45,836 nucleotides of DNA from an uncultured Collinsella sp. (GTDB lineage: Bacteria > Actinomycetota > Coriobacteriia > Coriobacteriales > Coriobacteriaceae), in the NCBI GenBank assembly GCA_958403385.1, contig CATXXC010000017.1, positions 1-45,836 of the forward strand, read 5' to 3'. The notes under the pieces are model-generated. The model was not told the DNA's origin. It saw only the letters and a program-made list of their open reading frames with translations, and did no database searches. Positions 6,798-15,158 of the stretch are shown piece by piece. The position numbers and the translations under genes were made by a program. The first letter of the stretch is position 1. Each line of letters begins with the position of its first letter.

Positions 6798-6968
6798 AGA
6801 TTTCGCTTTCGACGGGATGGTCTCTTCTGAAACTAGAGTATATCGTTTGCCGGCGTCGGCGATCATCGCGTGCGCGCTTGGCCCACATCCGCACCCGAAC
6901 GGGCACAAGGGTGCTTAAGGCCGACTTAATCACCCACGCTTGTTGTGTGTGGCGTGCGTCGCCTCAGG

Positions 6969-6974
6969 CATAAT
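6969..6974 (+). promoter_or_regulatory. Probable -10 box for the response regulator gene
   Basis: CATAAT 21 bp before the start codon, followed by AGAGGAG as ribosome site. No good -35 box was seen at normal distance, so an activator may be used. Confidence 0.4.
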
Positions 6975-6994
6975 GGAGCGCGAGAGGAGCACGC

Positions 6995-7690
6995 ATGAAC
7001 GAGCGCATTTTGGTAGTTGATGACGAGAAGGCCATCGCCGACTTGGTTGGCATCTACCTTACAAAAGAGGGCTTTGATGTCCAGATTGCCTATAGCGGGG
7101 CCGATGCTGCCAAGGCGATTTTGGAGCAGGAGTTCGATCTGGCGCTGCTTGATGTCATGCTGCCCGATATCGATGGGTTTGAGCTGCTGCGTACGATCCG
7201 TTCCAGCCATACCTATCCCGTGATCATGCTGACGGCGCGCGATGCCCAGCAAGACAAGATCGGGGGCCTTTCGCTTGGCGCGGACGATTACGTGGTTAAG
7301 CCGTTCCGTCCGCTGGAGCTCATCGCGCGCGTGCACGCTCAGCTTCGCCGCTACACCAGCTACGGTAGCCGTGCACAGGCGGCCGAGTCGCCGACCATTC
7401 AGCTCGACGGCTTGGAGATCAACCGCGACGCTCGTTCCGTGACGGTGGACGGTGCGCCGGTACGCCTCACACCCACCGAGTATTCAATCTTGCTGTATCT
7501 GGTCGAGCATCGCGGCAGCGTGGTGGCCGTGGAGGACCTGTTCCGCGCGGTGTGGAACGAGGACTTTATGCCCGGCTCCAACAATACGGTGATGGTGCAT
7601 ATTCGCCACCTGCGCGAAAAGATCGGCGACGACGCACAAAAGCCACGCTTTATCAAAAACGTCTGGGGCGTCGGCTACATCATCGAATAA
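6995..7690 (+). CDS. OmpR-family response regulator
   Basis: 231 residues: a receiver domain with acidic pocket Asp9/Asp10, phosphoacceptor Asp53 (LLDVMLPDIDG), Thr80 and Lys102 (VKPF), then a winged-helix DNA-binding domain from about 135 to the end (VRLTPTEYSILLYL, with a recognition helix region NNTVMVHIRHLREKIG). The sequence is close in style to VanR/RegX-type regulators, but nothing here indicates glycopeptide resistance: no vanHAX genes are present. The next gene, 26 bp downstream, is its cognate sensor kinase. It is divergent from the carboxypeptidase gene, which makes cell-wall control a reasonable guess, not a demonstrated role. Confidence 0.93.
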   Translation: MNERILVVDDEKAIADLVGIYLTKEGFDVQIAYSGADAAKAILEQEFDLALLDVMLPDIDGFELLRTIRSSHTYPVIMLTARDAQQDKIGGLSLGADDYVVKPFRPLELIARVHAQLRRYTSYGSRAQAAESPTIQLDGLEINRDARSVTVDGAPVRLTPTEYSILLYLVEHRGSVVAVEDLFRAVWNEDFMPGSNNTVMVHIRHLREKIGDDAQKPRFIKNVWGVGYIIE

Positions 7691-7716
7691 CGCTTTTCGC
7701 TTGTGAGGATCTTGAT

Positions 7717-8955
7717 ATGACAAAAGACGATAGGCAAGCGTTCGAGGTGCCCGATCGGCTCTTTGAATACGTGAGGTCGGTCGTCGACAACCGCGCGCTT
7801 GCAACGGTGCTGCTCTTTTTGCTGAGCCTGCTGCTGATTGGCATCGACAACATCGTCGGCTTCTTGGCGGTGCTGCTTGTCGGCTTTTTGCTGATCGATC
7901 GATTTGAGATCGTGTGCCGCTGCGTGGTGATTGGCGGCGCCGCGTGGGCCATGACGTTGGCGATTGGCGCCATGGCGCTCGGCGGCATCGAAGGGCCGGT
8001 GCTGTTCGATGCCGGCTTTGTATTCAACATGCTTGGCTTCGTGCTGGCGCTTGCCGCGTGCGTGCTGTTCTTGTGTGGCCGCGCCCTGTACTACCAGGGC
8101 TACGAACAGGGCGAGCAGCATGCCGATTGTGTGCTGGCCGCTCGTGTTCAAGATCGCCTGATCGATCACCCCGACACCTGGGATAACATCGACGGCGACT
8201 TCTTGGAGGTCGAGGGCGCCCTTAACCGCGTACGTGACCGTGAGCGCAAGGTGCAGCAAGCTCTGCGTGACGAGTCGCATCGCAAGGACGATTTGGTCAC
8301 GTACTTGGCACATGACCTACGCACCCCGCTTGCCAGTGTGGTGGGCTATCTTTCGCTGCTGCAAGAGGCTCCCGAGCTGCCGGTTGAGCAACGTGCGCAC
8401 TTTACGGGCGTGGCGCTCGACAAGGCGCACCGGCTCGATACGCTCATCGAAGAGTTCTTCGATATCACGCGCTTTGACTTCCACGATATCGTGCTCACGC
8501 GCGGCTATGTTGATCTGGGGTTGCTGCTGGCTCAGGTGGCTGACGAGTTCTATCCCATCCTCAACGAGCAGCATAAGGAAGTCCAAGTTGATATTCGCGA
8601 GGACCTGACGGTGCTCGTGGATGGCGACAAAATGGCTCGCGTGTTCAACAACATCATGAAAAACGCTATTGCCTATAGCTATGAGGGCTCGACCATCACG
8701 ATCGAGGCCAGACGCCGGGACGGCGGTGGCGTGCGCGTGCGCTTTATCAATCAGGGCGATCCCATCCCTGAGGCAAAGCTCAAGGTGATCTTTGAGAAGT
8801 TCTATCGCCTGGATGCGGCGCGTGCGACCAATCGCGGCGGCGCTGGACTGGGGCTTGCCATCGCCAAGGAGATCGTATGCGCGCACGGCGGTACCGTTGC
8901 ATGTGAATCGACGCCCGAACACACGATATTCACCATCGAGCTGCCCGCCGCATAG
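7717..8955 (+). CDS. Membrane sensor histidine kinase
   Basis: 412 residues; ATG 7717 is preceded by TGAGGAT. Four hydrophobic segments (about 27-42, 45-62, 68-90, 103-123) with very short loops mean that no large extracellular sensor domain exists, so it probably senses within or at the membrane. HisKA domain with phospho-His199 (AHDLRTPLASVVGYL). ATPase domain with N box NNIMKNAIAYS and the glycine-rich AGLGLAIAKE near the end. The G1 box is atypical (FINQGDPIP in place of DNGxGI), as in VanS-type kinases. It forms a pair with the regulator just upstream. Confidence 0.92.
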   Translation: MTKDDRQAFEVPDRLFEYVRSVVDNRALATVLLFLLSLLLIGIDNIVGFLAVLLVGFLLIDRFEIVCRCVVIGGAAWAMTLAIGAMALGGIEGPVLFDAGFVFNMLGFVLALAACVLFLCGRALYYQGYEQGEQHADCVLAARVQDRLIDHPDTWDNIDGDFLEVEGALNRVRDRERKVQQALRDESHRKDDLVTYLAHDLRTPLASVVGYLSLLQEAPELPVEQRAHFTGVALDKAHRLDTLIEEFFDITRFDFHDIVLTRGYVDLGLLLAQVADEFYPILNEQHKEVQVDIREDLTVLVDGDKMARVFNNIMKNAIAYSYEGSTITIEARRRDGGGVRVRFINQGDPIPEAKLKVIFEKFYRLDAARATNRGGAGLGLAIAKEIVCAHGGTVACESTPEHTIFTIELPAA

Positions 8956-9017
8956 CCAGTGTGCCCTTACAAACACTTGACAATGCGCTCACGTGCATAT
9001 GAGCCGCGATTCCTACT

Positions 9018-9043
9018 ATCGATACTGCTGAATTGATATCGAT
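9018..9043. promoter_or_regulatory. Inverted repeat before pstB
   Basis: ATCGATA at 9018-9024 and TATCGAT at 9037-9043, 12 bp apart, directly before the pstB ribosome site GGAGG (9046-9050). A TTGACA hexamer lies at 8977-8982, although no good -10 box was found at the usual spacing. It could be an operator. Confidence 0.35.
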
Positions 9044-9058
9044 GTGGAGGTATGCGGT

Positions 9059-9934
9059 ATGACGGCTGCTGCGGCTGCGGAGCCCACGGAGCTTGAAGAA
9101 CTCATGAAAGCGCAGGCCGAGGCCGCGCACGAGCGCGAGGTTGGGGATGCGACTCGCCCCACGGCAGAGGATCTTGCCGCCTCGCCGACGCGAATCGATG
9201 TCGAGGGCCTCGACCTGTTCTATGGCGACCATCATGCGCTCAAGGACGTGAATATCAAGATCCGCGACAAGCAGATCACCTCGTTCATCGGGCCTTCGGG
9301 CTGCGGAAAGTCCACGTTGCTGCGCTGCTTTAACCGCATGAACGACGGCATCAAGGATTGCCGCATCGAGGGCAAGATTGCGCTCGATGGTCAAGATATC
9401 CTGGGCGACTACGACATCTGCCGCCTTCGCCAGCGCGTGGGCATGGTGTTCCAGCGCCCCAACCCGTTTCCCATGAGCATCTACGACAACGTCGCGTATG
9501 GTCCGCGCGGTATGGGTGTGCGCGATCGCGCTGCGCTGGATGAGCTGGTCGAGGACTCCCTTCGTCGCGCTGCGCTATGGGATGAGGTCAAGGACAAGCT
9601 CAAAGAGTCGGGTCTGGGTCTTTCGGGCGGCCAGCAGCAGCGTCTGTGCATCGCCCGCGCACTTGCCGTGCAGCCCGACATTCTGCTGATGGACGAGCCG
9701 ACCTCGGCACTCGACCCTGTGTCGACGCTGGTGGTGGAGCAGCTGGCCTGCGAGCTCAAAGAGACCTGCACGCTCGTGGTCGTTACGCACAATATGCAGC
9801 AGGCGGCGCGTATCTCCGATTCGGTCGCATTCTTTTTGCTGGGTGAGCTGGTGGAGCACGCGCCCACCGCGCAACTCTTCAAGAATCCGACCGATCCGCG
9901 CACGGCGGATTATTTGACGGGGCGTTTTGGCTGA
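9059..9934 (+). CDS. pstB: Phosphate ABC transporter ATP-binding protein PstB
   Basis: The ATPase that powers the PstCA phosphate channel on the inner face of the membrane. 291 residues; start ATG 9059 because GGAGG sits 8 bases ahead. Walker A GPSGCGKST at 78-86, signature LSGGQQQR, Walker B ILLMDEPTSALDP, and the PstB-type stretch VFQRPNPFPMSIYDNVAYG. The first 44 residues, rich in Ala/Glu, precede the usual start of the ABC fold and are an unusual extension. No pstS, pstC, pstA or phoU is in the window, although a PhoB/PhoR-like pair follows 64 bp downstream. The missing parts must be elsewhere if the system works. Confidence 0.95.
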   Translation: MTAAAAAEPTELEELMKAQAEAAHEREVGDATRPTAEDLAASPTRIDVEGLDLFYGDHHALKDVNIKIRDKQITSFIGPSGCGKSTLLRCFNRMNDGIKDCRIEGKIALDGQDILGDYDICRLRQRVGMVFQRPNPFPMSIYDNVAYGPRGMGVRDRAALDELVEDSLRRAALWDEVKDKLKESGLGLSGGQQQRLCIARALAVQPDILLMDEPTSALDPVSTLVVEQLACELKETCTLVVVTHNMQQAARISDSVAFFLLGELVEHAPTAQLFKNPTDPRTADYLTGRFG

Positions 9935-9944
9935 TACCATCTAG

Positions 9945-9958
9945 TAAAGGTACCTTTA
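9945..9958. promoter_or_regulatory. Perfect 14-bp palindrome before phoB-like gene
   Basis: TAAAGGTACCTTTA lies in the 64-bp gap between pstB and the next regulator gene, 40 bp before its start codon. A TTGACG hexamer at 9914-9919 may be a -35 box. It is a plausible operator; it does not resemble the direct-repeat Pho box. Confidence 0.35.
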
Positions 9959-9998
9959 GGGTTAAGATGCGGTCATGCCGGCCGCAAAGGGGTTCAAC

Positions 9999-10727
9999 AT
10001 GATCTATTACGTCGAGGACGATGACAACATCAGGGATTTGACGGTCTATGCGCTGCGCAAGCAGGGGATTGAGGCCGAAGGCTTTTCGTGCGACGGTGAG
10101 TTTAAGGCTGCCGTGGCGCGACGGGTACCCGATGCCGTCCTGCTCGACATCATGCTGCCCGATACCGATGGCTTGGCGATTATGCGTCGACTGCGTGCCG
10201 ATCGCCTGACGGCGACGGTGCCCATCATGATGCTTACCGCCAAGGATACCGAGCTCGACAAGGTGATGGCGCTCGATGGCGGTGCCGACGATTACCTGAC
10301 TAAGCCGTTTTCGCTCATGGAGCTCGCCAGCCGCTGCCGCGCACTGCTGCGTCGCGGCGGCATGGTCAAACAGGCAAGCGATGTGCTCAGCGTGGGCGAC
10401 ATTGTGCTCTCGCCCAGCCATCGTGAGGTGACTGTTGCCGGCGAGTCGCTTAAGCTCACCCTGCGCGAGTTCGACCTGCTCGAGTACCTCATGCGCAAGC
10501 CCGGCGTGGTCTTTACCCGCGAGTCGTTGCTGCAGAGCGTGTGGGGCTGGGACTTCGACGGCGGTTCGCGCACCGTTGACGTGCACGTGCAGACGCTTCG
10601 CCAAAAACTGGGCGAGCATGCCAGCGCCATCGAGACCGTGCGCGGCGTGGGCTACCGCTTGGCCGAGCCTTCTGCCGGTGATGGTGCCAAAGGCGACGAC
10701 ACCGCGGCCACCGCATCGGAGGAGTAA
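9999..10727 (+). CDS. OmpR/PhoB-type response regulator
   Basis: 242 residues. ATG 9999 is chosen because AAAGGGG lies upstream; an in-frame ATG at 9975 has no ribosome site. Receiver domain with acidic Glu6/Asp7/Asp8, phospho-Asp50 (LLDIMLPDTDG), Thr80 and Lys102. The winged helix starts at about 140, with the GGSRTVDVHVQTLRQKLG recognition helix region. The tail after VGYRLAE is a low-complexity Ala/Asp/Glu stretch. The position directly after pstB and before a PhoR-like kinase suggests control of phosphate starvation genes; this rests on context. Confidence 0.9.
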   Translation: MIYYVEDDDNIRDLTVYALRKQGIEAEGFSCDGEFKAAVARRVPDAVLLDIMLPDTDGLAIMRRLRADRLTATVPIMMLTAKDTELDKVMALDGGADDYLTKPFSLMELASRCRALLRRGGMVKQASDVLSVGDIVLSPSHREVTVAGESLKLTLREFDLLEYLMRKPGVVFTRESLLQSVWGWDFDGGSRTVDVHVQTLRQKLGEHASAIETVRGVGYRLAEPSAGDGAKGDDTAATASEE

Positions 10728-10730
10728 CCC

Positions 10731-12155
10731 GTGGTCTTCGCCCCCCAGGGAAAACATACGCTGTCGCACCGCGTTTTTGTGACGATCTTTGTCTGCGCCA
10801 TGGCGGTTATCGTGGCGTTTACGGTGCTGGGTGCGTTCTTTGTGCAAAACACCTTGGCGGATGCCACGAGTGCCAACCTGGCGCAAGAAACCGAGCTCAT
10901 TGCTGCCGCCCTCGACGAGCAGCAGGAGCCCATCCAGTTCTTGCGTAGCCTCGATCGAGAGGACTTGCGCATCACGCTGATTAACAAGGATGGATCGGTT
11001 GCCTACGACAACGAGGCGTCGCCTTCCACACTGCCCAACCATGGCGATCGCCCCGAGGTCATCGAGGCCTTTGAGAGTGGTTTGGGTTCCGCGGAGCGCG
11101 CAAGCTCTACGCTCGACGAGATTATGCTGTATCGCGCCGTCGCCCTTGATAACGGCCAGGTTGTCCGCTTGGCGCAGGCCCAGCCTGGCGTTGCGGCGAT
11201 TTTGCTGTCGATGGTGGCGCCGATGCTGCTTATCGCAGCAGCGGGTGCGGTACTCTCGTTTTTTATGGCGCGCCGCGAGTCCCGTGCCATCATCGCGCCG
11301 TTGCAAGAGGTGGATTTGGACCACCCACGCCGTAGCTATGAGCACGCCTATGCCGAGATGGTCCCCATGCTTGAGCGTATTGAGTCGCAGCGCCAGGAGC
11401 TCAAGCGCCAAATGGCGGTGCTGGCGGACAACGACCGTATGCGCCGCGAGTTCACGGCGAATATCACCCATGAGCTCAAGACGCCGCTTACGGCGATTTC
11501 GGGCTATGCCGAGCTCATCGCAAACGGCATGGTCGAGGGCGAGGGCGACCTGCGCAACTTTGGCGGTCGCATCTATCGTGAGGCGGGCCGCTTGGCAGCG
11601 CTTGTCAACGATATCCTTACGCTGTCTAACTTGGACGAGGCCGAGCGTGCAACTGAGGGCGAGGCGGTGCCCATTGGTTCCACGGAGCCTATTGAGCTCT
11701 CGCGTGCCATCTACGCGGTTGAGCAGCGTCTTGAACAGGTCGCCCGTCAGGCGAATGTGACGATAAGTCATGAGACCAAGCCTGTGGTCATCGAAGGCGT
11801 GTCGCGCTTGATTGACGAGCTCATCTATAATCTGGCGAGCAACGCCATCCGCTACAATCGACCCGGCGGTGCGGTTACGCTGCAGTGCGGCACCAACGAC
11901 GAAGGCCATCCGTTCCTTGCGGTCGCCGACACGGGAATCGGTATCGCGCCTGAAGAACAGGGCAAGGTATTTGAGCGGTTCTATCGCGTGGACAAGAGTA
12001 GGTCCAAGGCGCGCGGCGGAACCGGTCTGGGGCTTGCAATTGTCAAGCATGCGGCCCTGTATCATCACGCCACGCTCGATCTGTCGAGCGAGTTGGGCGT
12101 GGGAACCACCATTACGGTGACGTTTCCCATACGGCAGGACGAGCCATTCGCATAG
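10731..12155 (+). CDS. PhoR-like sensor histidine kinase
   Basis: 474 residues; GTG start at 10731 with GGAGGAG at 10718-10724, which overlaps the end of the regulator gene, so the two are translationally linked. First membrane segment at about 15-38, an extracytoplasmic sensor region of about 115 residues, second membrane segment at about 155-178. HisKA with phospho-His247 (THELKTPLTAISGYAE). ATPase domain with N box LIYNLASNAIRYN, G1 DTGIGI, F box FERFYRVD and G2 GGTGLGLAIVK. The layout matches PhoR-type kinases. It ends the pstB-regulator-kinase run. Confidence 0.92.
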   Translation: MVFAPQGKHTLSHRVFVTIFVCAMAVIVAFTVLGAFFVQNTLADATSANLAQETELIAAALDEQQEPIQFLRSLDREDLRITLINKDGSVAYDNEASPSTLPNHGDRPEVIEAFESGLGSAERASSTLDEIMLYRAVALDNGQVVRLAQAQPGVAAILLSMVAPMLLIAAAGAVLSFFMARRESRAIIAPLQEVDLDHPRRSYEHAYAEMVPMLERIESQRQELKRQMAVLADNDRMRREFTANITHELKTPLTAISGYAELIANGMVEGEGDLRNFGGRIYREAGRLAALVNDILTLSNLDEAERATEGEAVPIGSTEPIELSRAIYAVEQRLEQVARQANVTISHETKPVVIEGVSRLIDELIYNLASNAIRYNRPGGAVTLQCGTNDEGHPFLAVADTGIGIAPEEQGKVFERFYRVDKSRSKARGGTGLGLAIVKHAALYHHATLDLSSELGVGTTITVTFPIRQDEPFA

Positions 12156-12180
12156 CGATACAACATAGATATTGATGCAG

Positions 12181-12209
12181 ACGCCGCATTTGACTTTCGG
12201 GTGCGGCGT
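12181..12209 (+). terminator. Weak terminator after the kinase gene
   Basis: ACGCCGCA and TGCGGCGT form an 8-bp stem with a 13-nt loop, followed by TGTTGTG. The T-tract is poor. Confidence 0.4.
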
Positions 12210-12274
12210 TGTTGTGCAATTTTACGATTGCTTCCGACATTTTTACAGGAGAGCCTGTTTCTTATGTATAGAGT

Positions 12275-12303
12275 TTGGTCTCGGTAAAAAGATGCGATAA
12301 CAT
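12275..12303 (+). promoter_or_regulatory. Promoter of the polysaccharide regulation module
   Basis: TTGGTC at 12275-12280, a 17-bp spacer, TAACAT at 12298-12303, giving a leader of about 40 nt. The -10 region GCGATAACATA also appears ahead of aspS (36366-36376). Confidence 0.5.
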
Positions 12304-12350
12304 ACGGACAGTTTTGTCAATCCGAACTGGGGAAATGAAAGGCAAGCTGC

Positions 12351-13007
12351 ATGACCCTTCTCGAACTGTTCCAGCTGCTGAAGAAGCACCTTAAGCTGGT
12401 CATCACCCTTCCGGTGGTCTGCGCGATCGCCATGGGCATCGTGTCCTTCGTTGCGATGGACAACACCTACACCGCGACGACGAGCATGTACATTCTCGCC
12501 AAAACCGACGATAGCGGTCAGATGAGCTACAACGATCTCTCGGCGAGCCAGATGCTCTCCAACGATATCGCCACGCTGCTCGATAGCGATAGCGTTAAGA
12601 GCGGCGCTGCCAATGAGCTGGGTCTTTCCGATCTGGATGACTACAAGGTCTCTGTTTCCTCCGAGACGACCACGCGCGTTATTACGCTTTCGGTCACCGG
12701 CACCGATGCCAAGGAGACGGCTGAGGTCGCTAAGGCCATGGCCAGCTCGGTGAGTACGGTCGCCCAGAACGTCGGCGCTGCCCAGAGCATCAACGTTATC
12801 GACGAGGCCAAGACCCCCGAGGCCCCCAGCGGTCCCAAGCGCATGCTGTACGTTGCCGTCGCGTTCCTCGCTGGCATCTTTATCGCAGTTGCCTATGTCG
12901 TCTTGGCAGACATGCTCAACACCCGCATCCGCGGTGCCGAAGAGGCAGAAGAGCTCCTGGGTATTCCCGTTGTTGGCCGAATTCCGGCTATGAAAGGTGG
13001 TAAATAG
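12351..13007 (+). CDS. Wzz/CapA-like polysaccharide co-polymerase (chain-length and kinase adaptor)
   Basis: 218 residues with the two-membrane-segment layout of Wzz-family proteins: N-terminal TM at about 17-35 (LVITLPVVCAIAMGIVSF), an extracellular region with short helical stretches, a Pro-rich P-x2-P-x4-P type segment (AKTPEAPSGPKRM) and a C-terminal TM at about 165-187. In actinobacteria and firmicutes this protein activates the separate cytoplasmic BY-kinase, encoded here 2 bp downstream. The extracellular part is short (about 125 residues) compared with proteobacterial Wzz, typical for the split Gram-positive type. First gene of a three-gene unit with its own promoter. Confidence 0.88.
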   Translation: MTLLELFQLLKKHLKLVITLPVVCAIAMGIVSFVAMDNTYTATTSMYILAKTDDSGQMSYNDLSASQMLSNDIATLLDSDSVKSGAANELGLSDLDDYKVSVSSETTTRVITLSVTGTDAKETAEVAKAMASSVSTVAQNVGAAQSINVIDEAKTPEAPSGPKRMLYVAVAFLAGIFIAVAYVVLADMLNTRIRGAEEAEELLGIPVVGRIPAMKGGK

Positions 13008-13009
13008 GC

Positions 13010-13747
13010 ATGGCTAAGGCAAAGAACACCGATAAGCTCGTTGTACAGAATGCCGCCAAGACCCTTCTGGCCAACATCCGCTTTGCGAGCGTGGACGATC
13101 CCATTCGCACCATCACCGTTACGTCCTCGATTCCCAACGAGGGCAAGTCTACGGTTTCCATCAACCTTGCTCAGGCAATCGCTACGAGCGGCAAGTCCGT
13201 GCTCCTGGTCGAGGCCGATATGCGCTGCAGGTCCCTTTCCGATATGCTCGGCGTCCGTTCGCGCGGCGGACTCTACGCGGTCCTGTCCGAGCAGATTTCC
13301 ATCGACCAGGCGATCGTCGAGACGGGCCAGAAGAACTTCTACTTCCTCGATGCCGAGCCGCACATTCCCAATCCTGCCGACATCATCGTCTCCCATCGTT
13401 TTTCCAAGCTGGTAAAGGCGCTGTCTGCTAAGTTCCAGTACGTTATCTTCGATGCTCCTCCGGTCGGCACCTTCATCGATGCTGCCGAGATCGCCAGCCT
13501 GACCGACGGTACGCTGTTCGTGGTGCGCGAGGACTTTACCAAGCGCGAGGAAGCACTCAACGCTATTGGTCAGCTTAAGAAGTCCGAGAGGGTCAAGCTC
13601 ATCGGTACCGTTATGAACTACTGCGAGACCGAGACCAGCGAGTACTACTATTCTTACTACACCAAGGATGGTAAGAAGGTAAAGAAGGGTTCTGGCGATC
13701 AGGGCGCTTCCAAAAAAGGTATCTTCACCAACCGGGCAAACGTTTAG
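13010..13747 (+). CDS. BY-kinase (capsular tyrosine autokinase, CpsD/CapB type)
   Basis: 245 residues, cytoplasmic. Walker A SSIPNEGKST (39-48), Walker A' VLLVEADMR (64-72), Walker B YVIFDAPP (about 144-151). The C-terminal tyrosine cluster EYYYSYY (residues 211-217, five Tyr) is the usual autophosphorylation site. The kinase cycles with the Wzz-like partner to control polysaccharide length and export; that role comes from the family. It starts 2 bp after the partner's stop, with AAAGGTGG inside the partner's 3' end as ribosome site. Confidence 0.92.
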   Translation: MAKAKNTDKLVVQNAAKTLLANIRFASVDDPIRTITVTSSIPNEGKSTVSINLAQAIATSGKSVLLVEADMRCRSLSDMLGVRSRGGLYAVLSEQISIDQAIVETGQKNFYFLDAEPHIPNPADIIVSHRFSKLVKALSAKFQYVIFDAPPVGTFIDAAEIASLTDGTLFVVREDFTKREEALNAIGQLKKSERVKLIGTVMNYCETETSEYYYSYYTKDGKKVKKGSGDQGASKKGIFTNRANV

Positions 13748-13764
13748 TTGATTAAGGCCGACCT

Positions 13765-14415
13765 ATGCGTGACATTCACTGCCATATCTTGCCGGGCGTA
13801 GACGACGGCGCCGCCGATCTCGATGAGAGCCTGGCGATGCTCGAGGCTGCCAAGCGGGCTGGTGTAACCAGAATTGTTTGCACTCCTCACTGCCGTGATC
13901 CCTATTTTGATTACGACAAGATGTGGGATGCCTTTGAGCTGCTGCGCGATAACGCTGACGGTTTTCCGCTCCAGATGGGCTTCGAGGTCAATCATCGAAA
14001 GCTCGTTGAGCTTGGTATCGATGCCGCGGATCACTTGCATTTCGATGGGACCAACGAGTTTCTGCTCGAGCTTTCGACGCATGCCGATGCGTATGCGTTT
14101 AGAGAGTACGAGAACACGATTTACGATTTGCAGTGCCGTGGCTACCAGGTGATCATCGCTCATCCTGAGCGCTATCGTGCGGTTCAAAAGGATGTAAGCG
14201 TGGCGGAGCGCCTGGTCGATATGGGCTGCAAGCTGCAGGCTTCGGCGGACTTTGTTGCCGGCGGTCGCTTTGGTCGCGAGAAAAAGCCGGCACAGCGCCT
14301 GTTCGATCAGAACCTGTACAGCTTCATCGCGAGCGATGCCCATAACGTGGGTCATTACGACTGCCTGGCGAAGGCTCGCGCGAAGTTTAGCGTGCGCGGA
14401 GCTCATTTTCGCTAA
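13765..14415 (+). CDS. CpsB/CapC-type tyrosine-protein phosphatase (PHP family)
   Basis: 216 residues. Metal-binding PHP motifs are visible: DIHCHILPGVDDG at the start, CTPHCRDP near residue 40, AHPERY near 132 and SDAHN near 192. It should dephosphorylate the BY-kinase encoded 17 bp upstream. The usual downstream priming glycosyltransferase, flippase and polymerase genes do not follow; a GNAT and htpG do, so the regulatory trio is detached from any biosynthetic locus in this window. Confidence 0.9.
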   Translation: MRDIHCHILPGVDDGAADLDESLAMLEAAKRAGVTRIVCTPHCRDPYFDYDKMWDAFELLRDNADGFPLQMGFEVNHRKLVELGIDAADHLHFDGTNEFLLELSTHADAYAFREYENTIYDLQCRGYQVIIAHPERYRAVQKDVSVAERLVDMGCKLQASADFVAGGRFGREKKPAQRLFDQNLYSFIASDAHNVGHYDCLAKARAKFSVRGAHFR

Positions 14416-14454
14416 AATCTGTCCCTAACGTTCGCATTGAATGAAAGGGCAGCC

Positions 14455-14955
14455 ATGGATATCCAACTTAAGACGGGATGCTTTGATGACGCGGCGTTGG
14501 TGCGCCGCGTCGTTTTTATGGACGAGCAGGGCTACGAGAACGAGTTTGACGCTATCGACGAGGATCCGAACTGCATTCATGTGACGCTCTATGTAGACGG
14601 CGAGCTTGCCGGTTGCTCGCGCGTGTTTCCCGAAGAGCTTGAGCGCGCAGCTGACGCAGAGGCTCCGGTGTCGTCGGCGTGCGACTTGGACGAAGGCGTC
14701 GCGGCGGGGGAGACCTACATTATGGGGCGCGTGGCCGTGCTGCCGAGCATGCGCCGTCGCGGTTTGGCGAGCAAGATTGTCGAGGCCAGTGATACGTGCG
14801 CGCGTGATGCCGGCGCCAAGCTCATTAAGCTGCATGCTCAGGAATACGTGCTGCCGCTCTATGCCAAGGCGGGCTACACGCAGATTGCCCCGGTGGACTA
14901 CGAAGACGAGGGCCAGCCTCATGCCTGGATGGCCAAGCGCGTAGATGGCAGATAG
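14455..14955 (+). CDS. GNAT family N-acetyltransferase
   Basis: 166 residues; ATG 14455 has GAAAGGG 7-8 bases upstream (an earlier in-frame ATG at 14437 has none). Acetyl-CoA binding motif A is seen as VAVLPSMRRRGLASKIVEAS (R-x-x-G-x-A), followed by the aromatic motif B region (LHAQEYVLPLYAKAGYTQI). The ElaA/YjcF-like layout suggests a small-molecule or protein N-acetyltransferase, but the substrate cannot be read. It follows the phosphatase by 39 bp and might share its transcript. Confidence 0.85.
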   Translation: MDIQLKTGCFDDAALVRRVVFMDEQGYENEFDAIDEDPNCIHVTLYVDGELAGCSRVFPEELERAADAEAPVSSACDLDEGVAAGETYIMGRVAVLPSMRRRGLASKIVEASDTCARDAGAKLIKLHAQEYVLPLYAKAGYTQIAPVDYEDEGQPHAWMAKRVDGR

Positions 14956-14969
14956 GAACGTTCCTTTCC

Positions 14970-15008
14970 TGCCGGCAGTTGGGGACACTCCTTGGCAATT
15001 GGCGCATC
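14970..15008. repeat. Imperfect inverted repeat before htpG
   Basis: GCCGGCAGTTG and CAATTGGCGC flank GGGGACACTCCTTGG. Pairing is imperfect. It lies between the GNAT stop and the htpG promoter region and lacks a T-run. Confidence 0.3.
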
Positions 15009-15158
15009 AGAGCGCTCGGACATACAGTTTTTCGATTCCGTATGTATATATGCGCGTTAATGGGTTATAAAATCTAAGTCTGAACATAGCAGGTCTGCGA
15101 TGCGGCTCGGGCGACCGAGCCGTTTTTTGCGGACAGGGGTAGCGCGAAAGGACTGCAC

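Noticed and set aside
6995..8955. Vancomycin resistance two-component system
   Set aside because: The kinase and regulator resemble VanRS in style only; no vanH/A/X-type ligase or peptidase genes are present.
9879..12068. Long open frame on the - strand opposite the PhoB/PhoR-like genes (729 codons)
   Set aside because: Codon pattern and composition (Arg/His/Leu-rich) are those of an antisense shadow; the + strand genes are clear family members.
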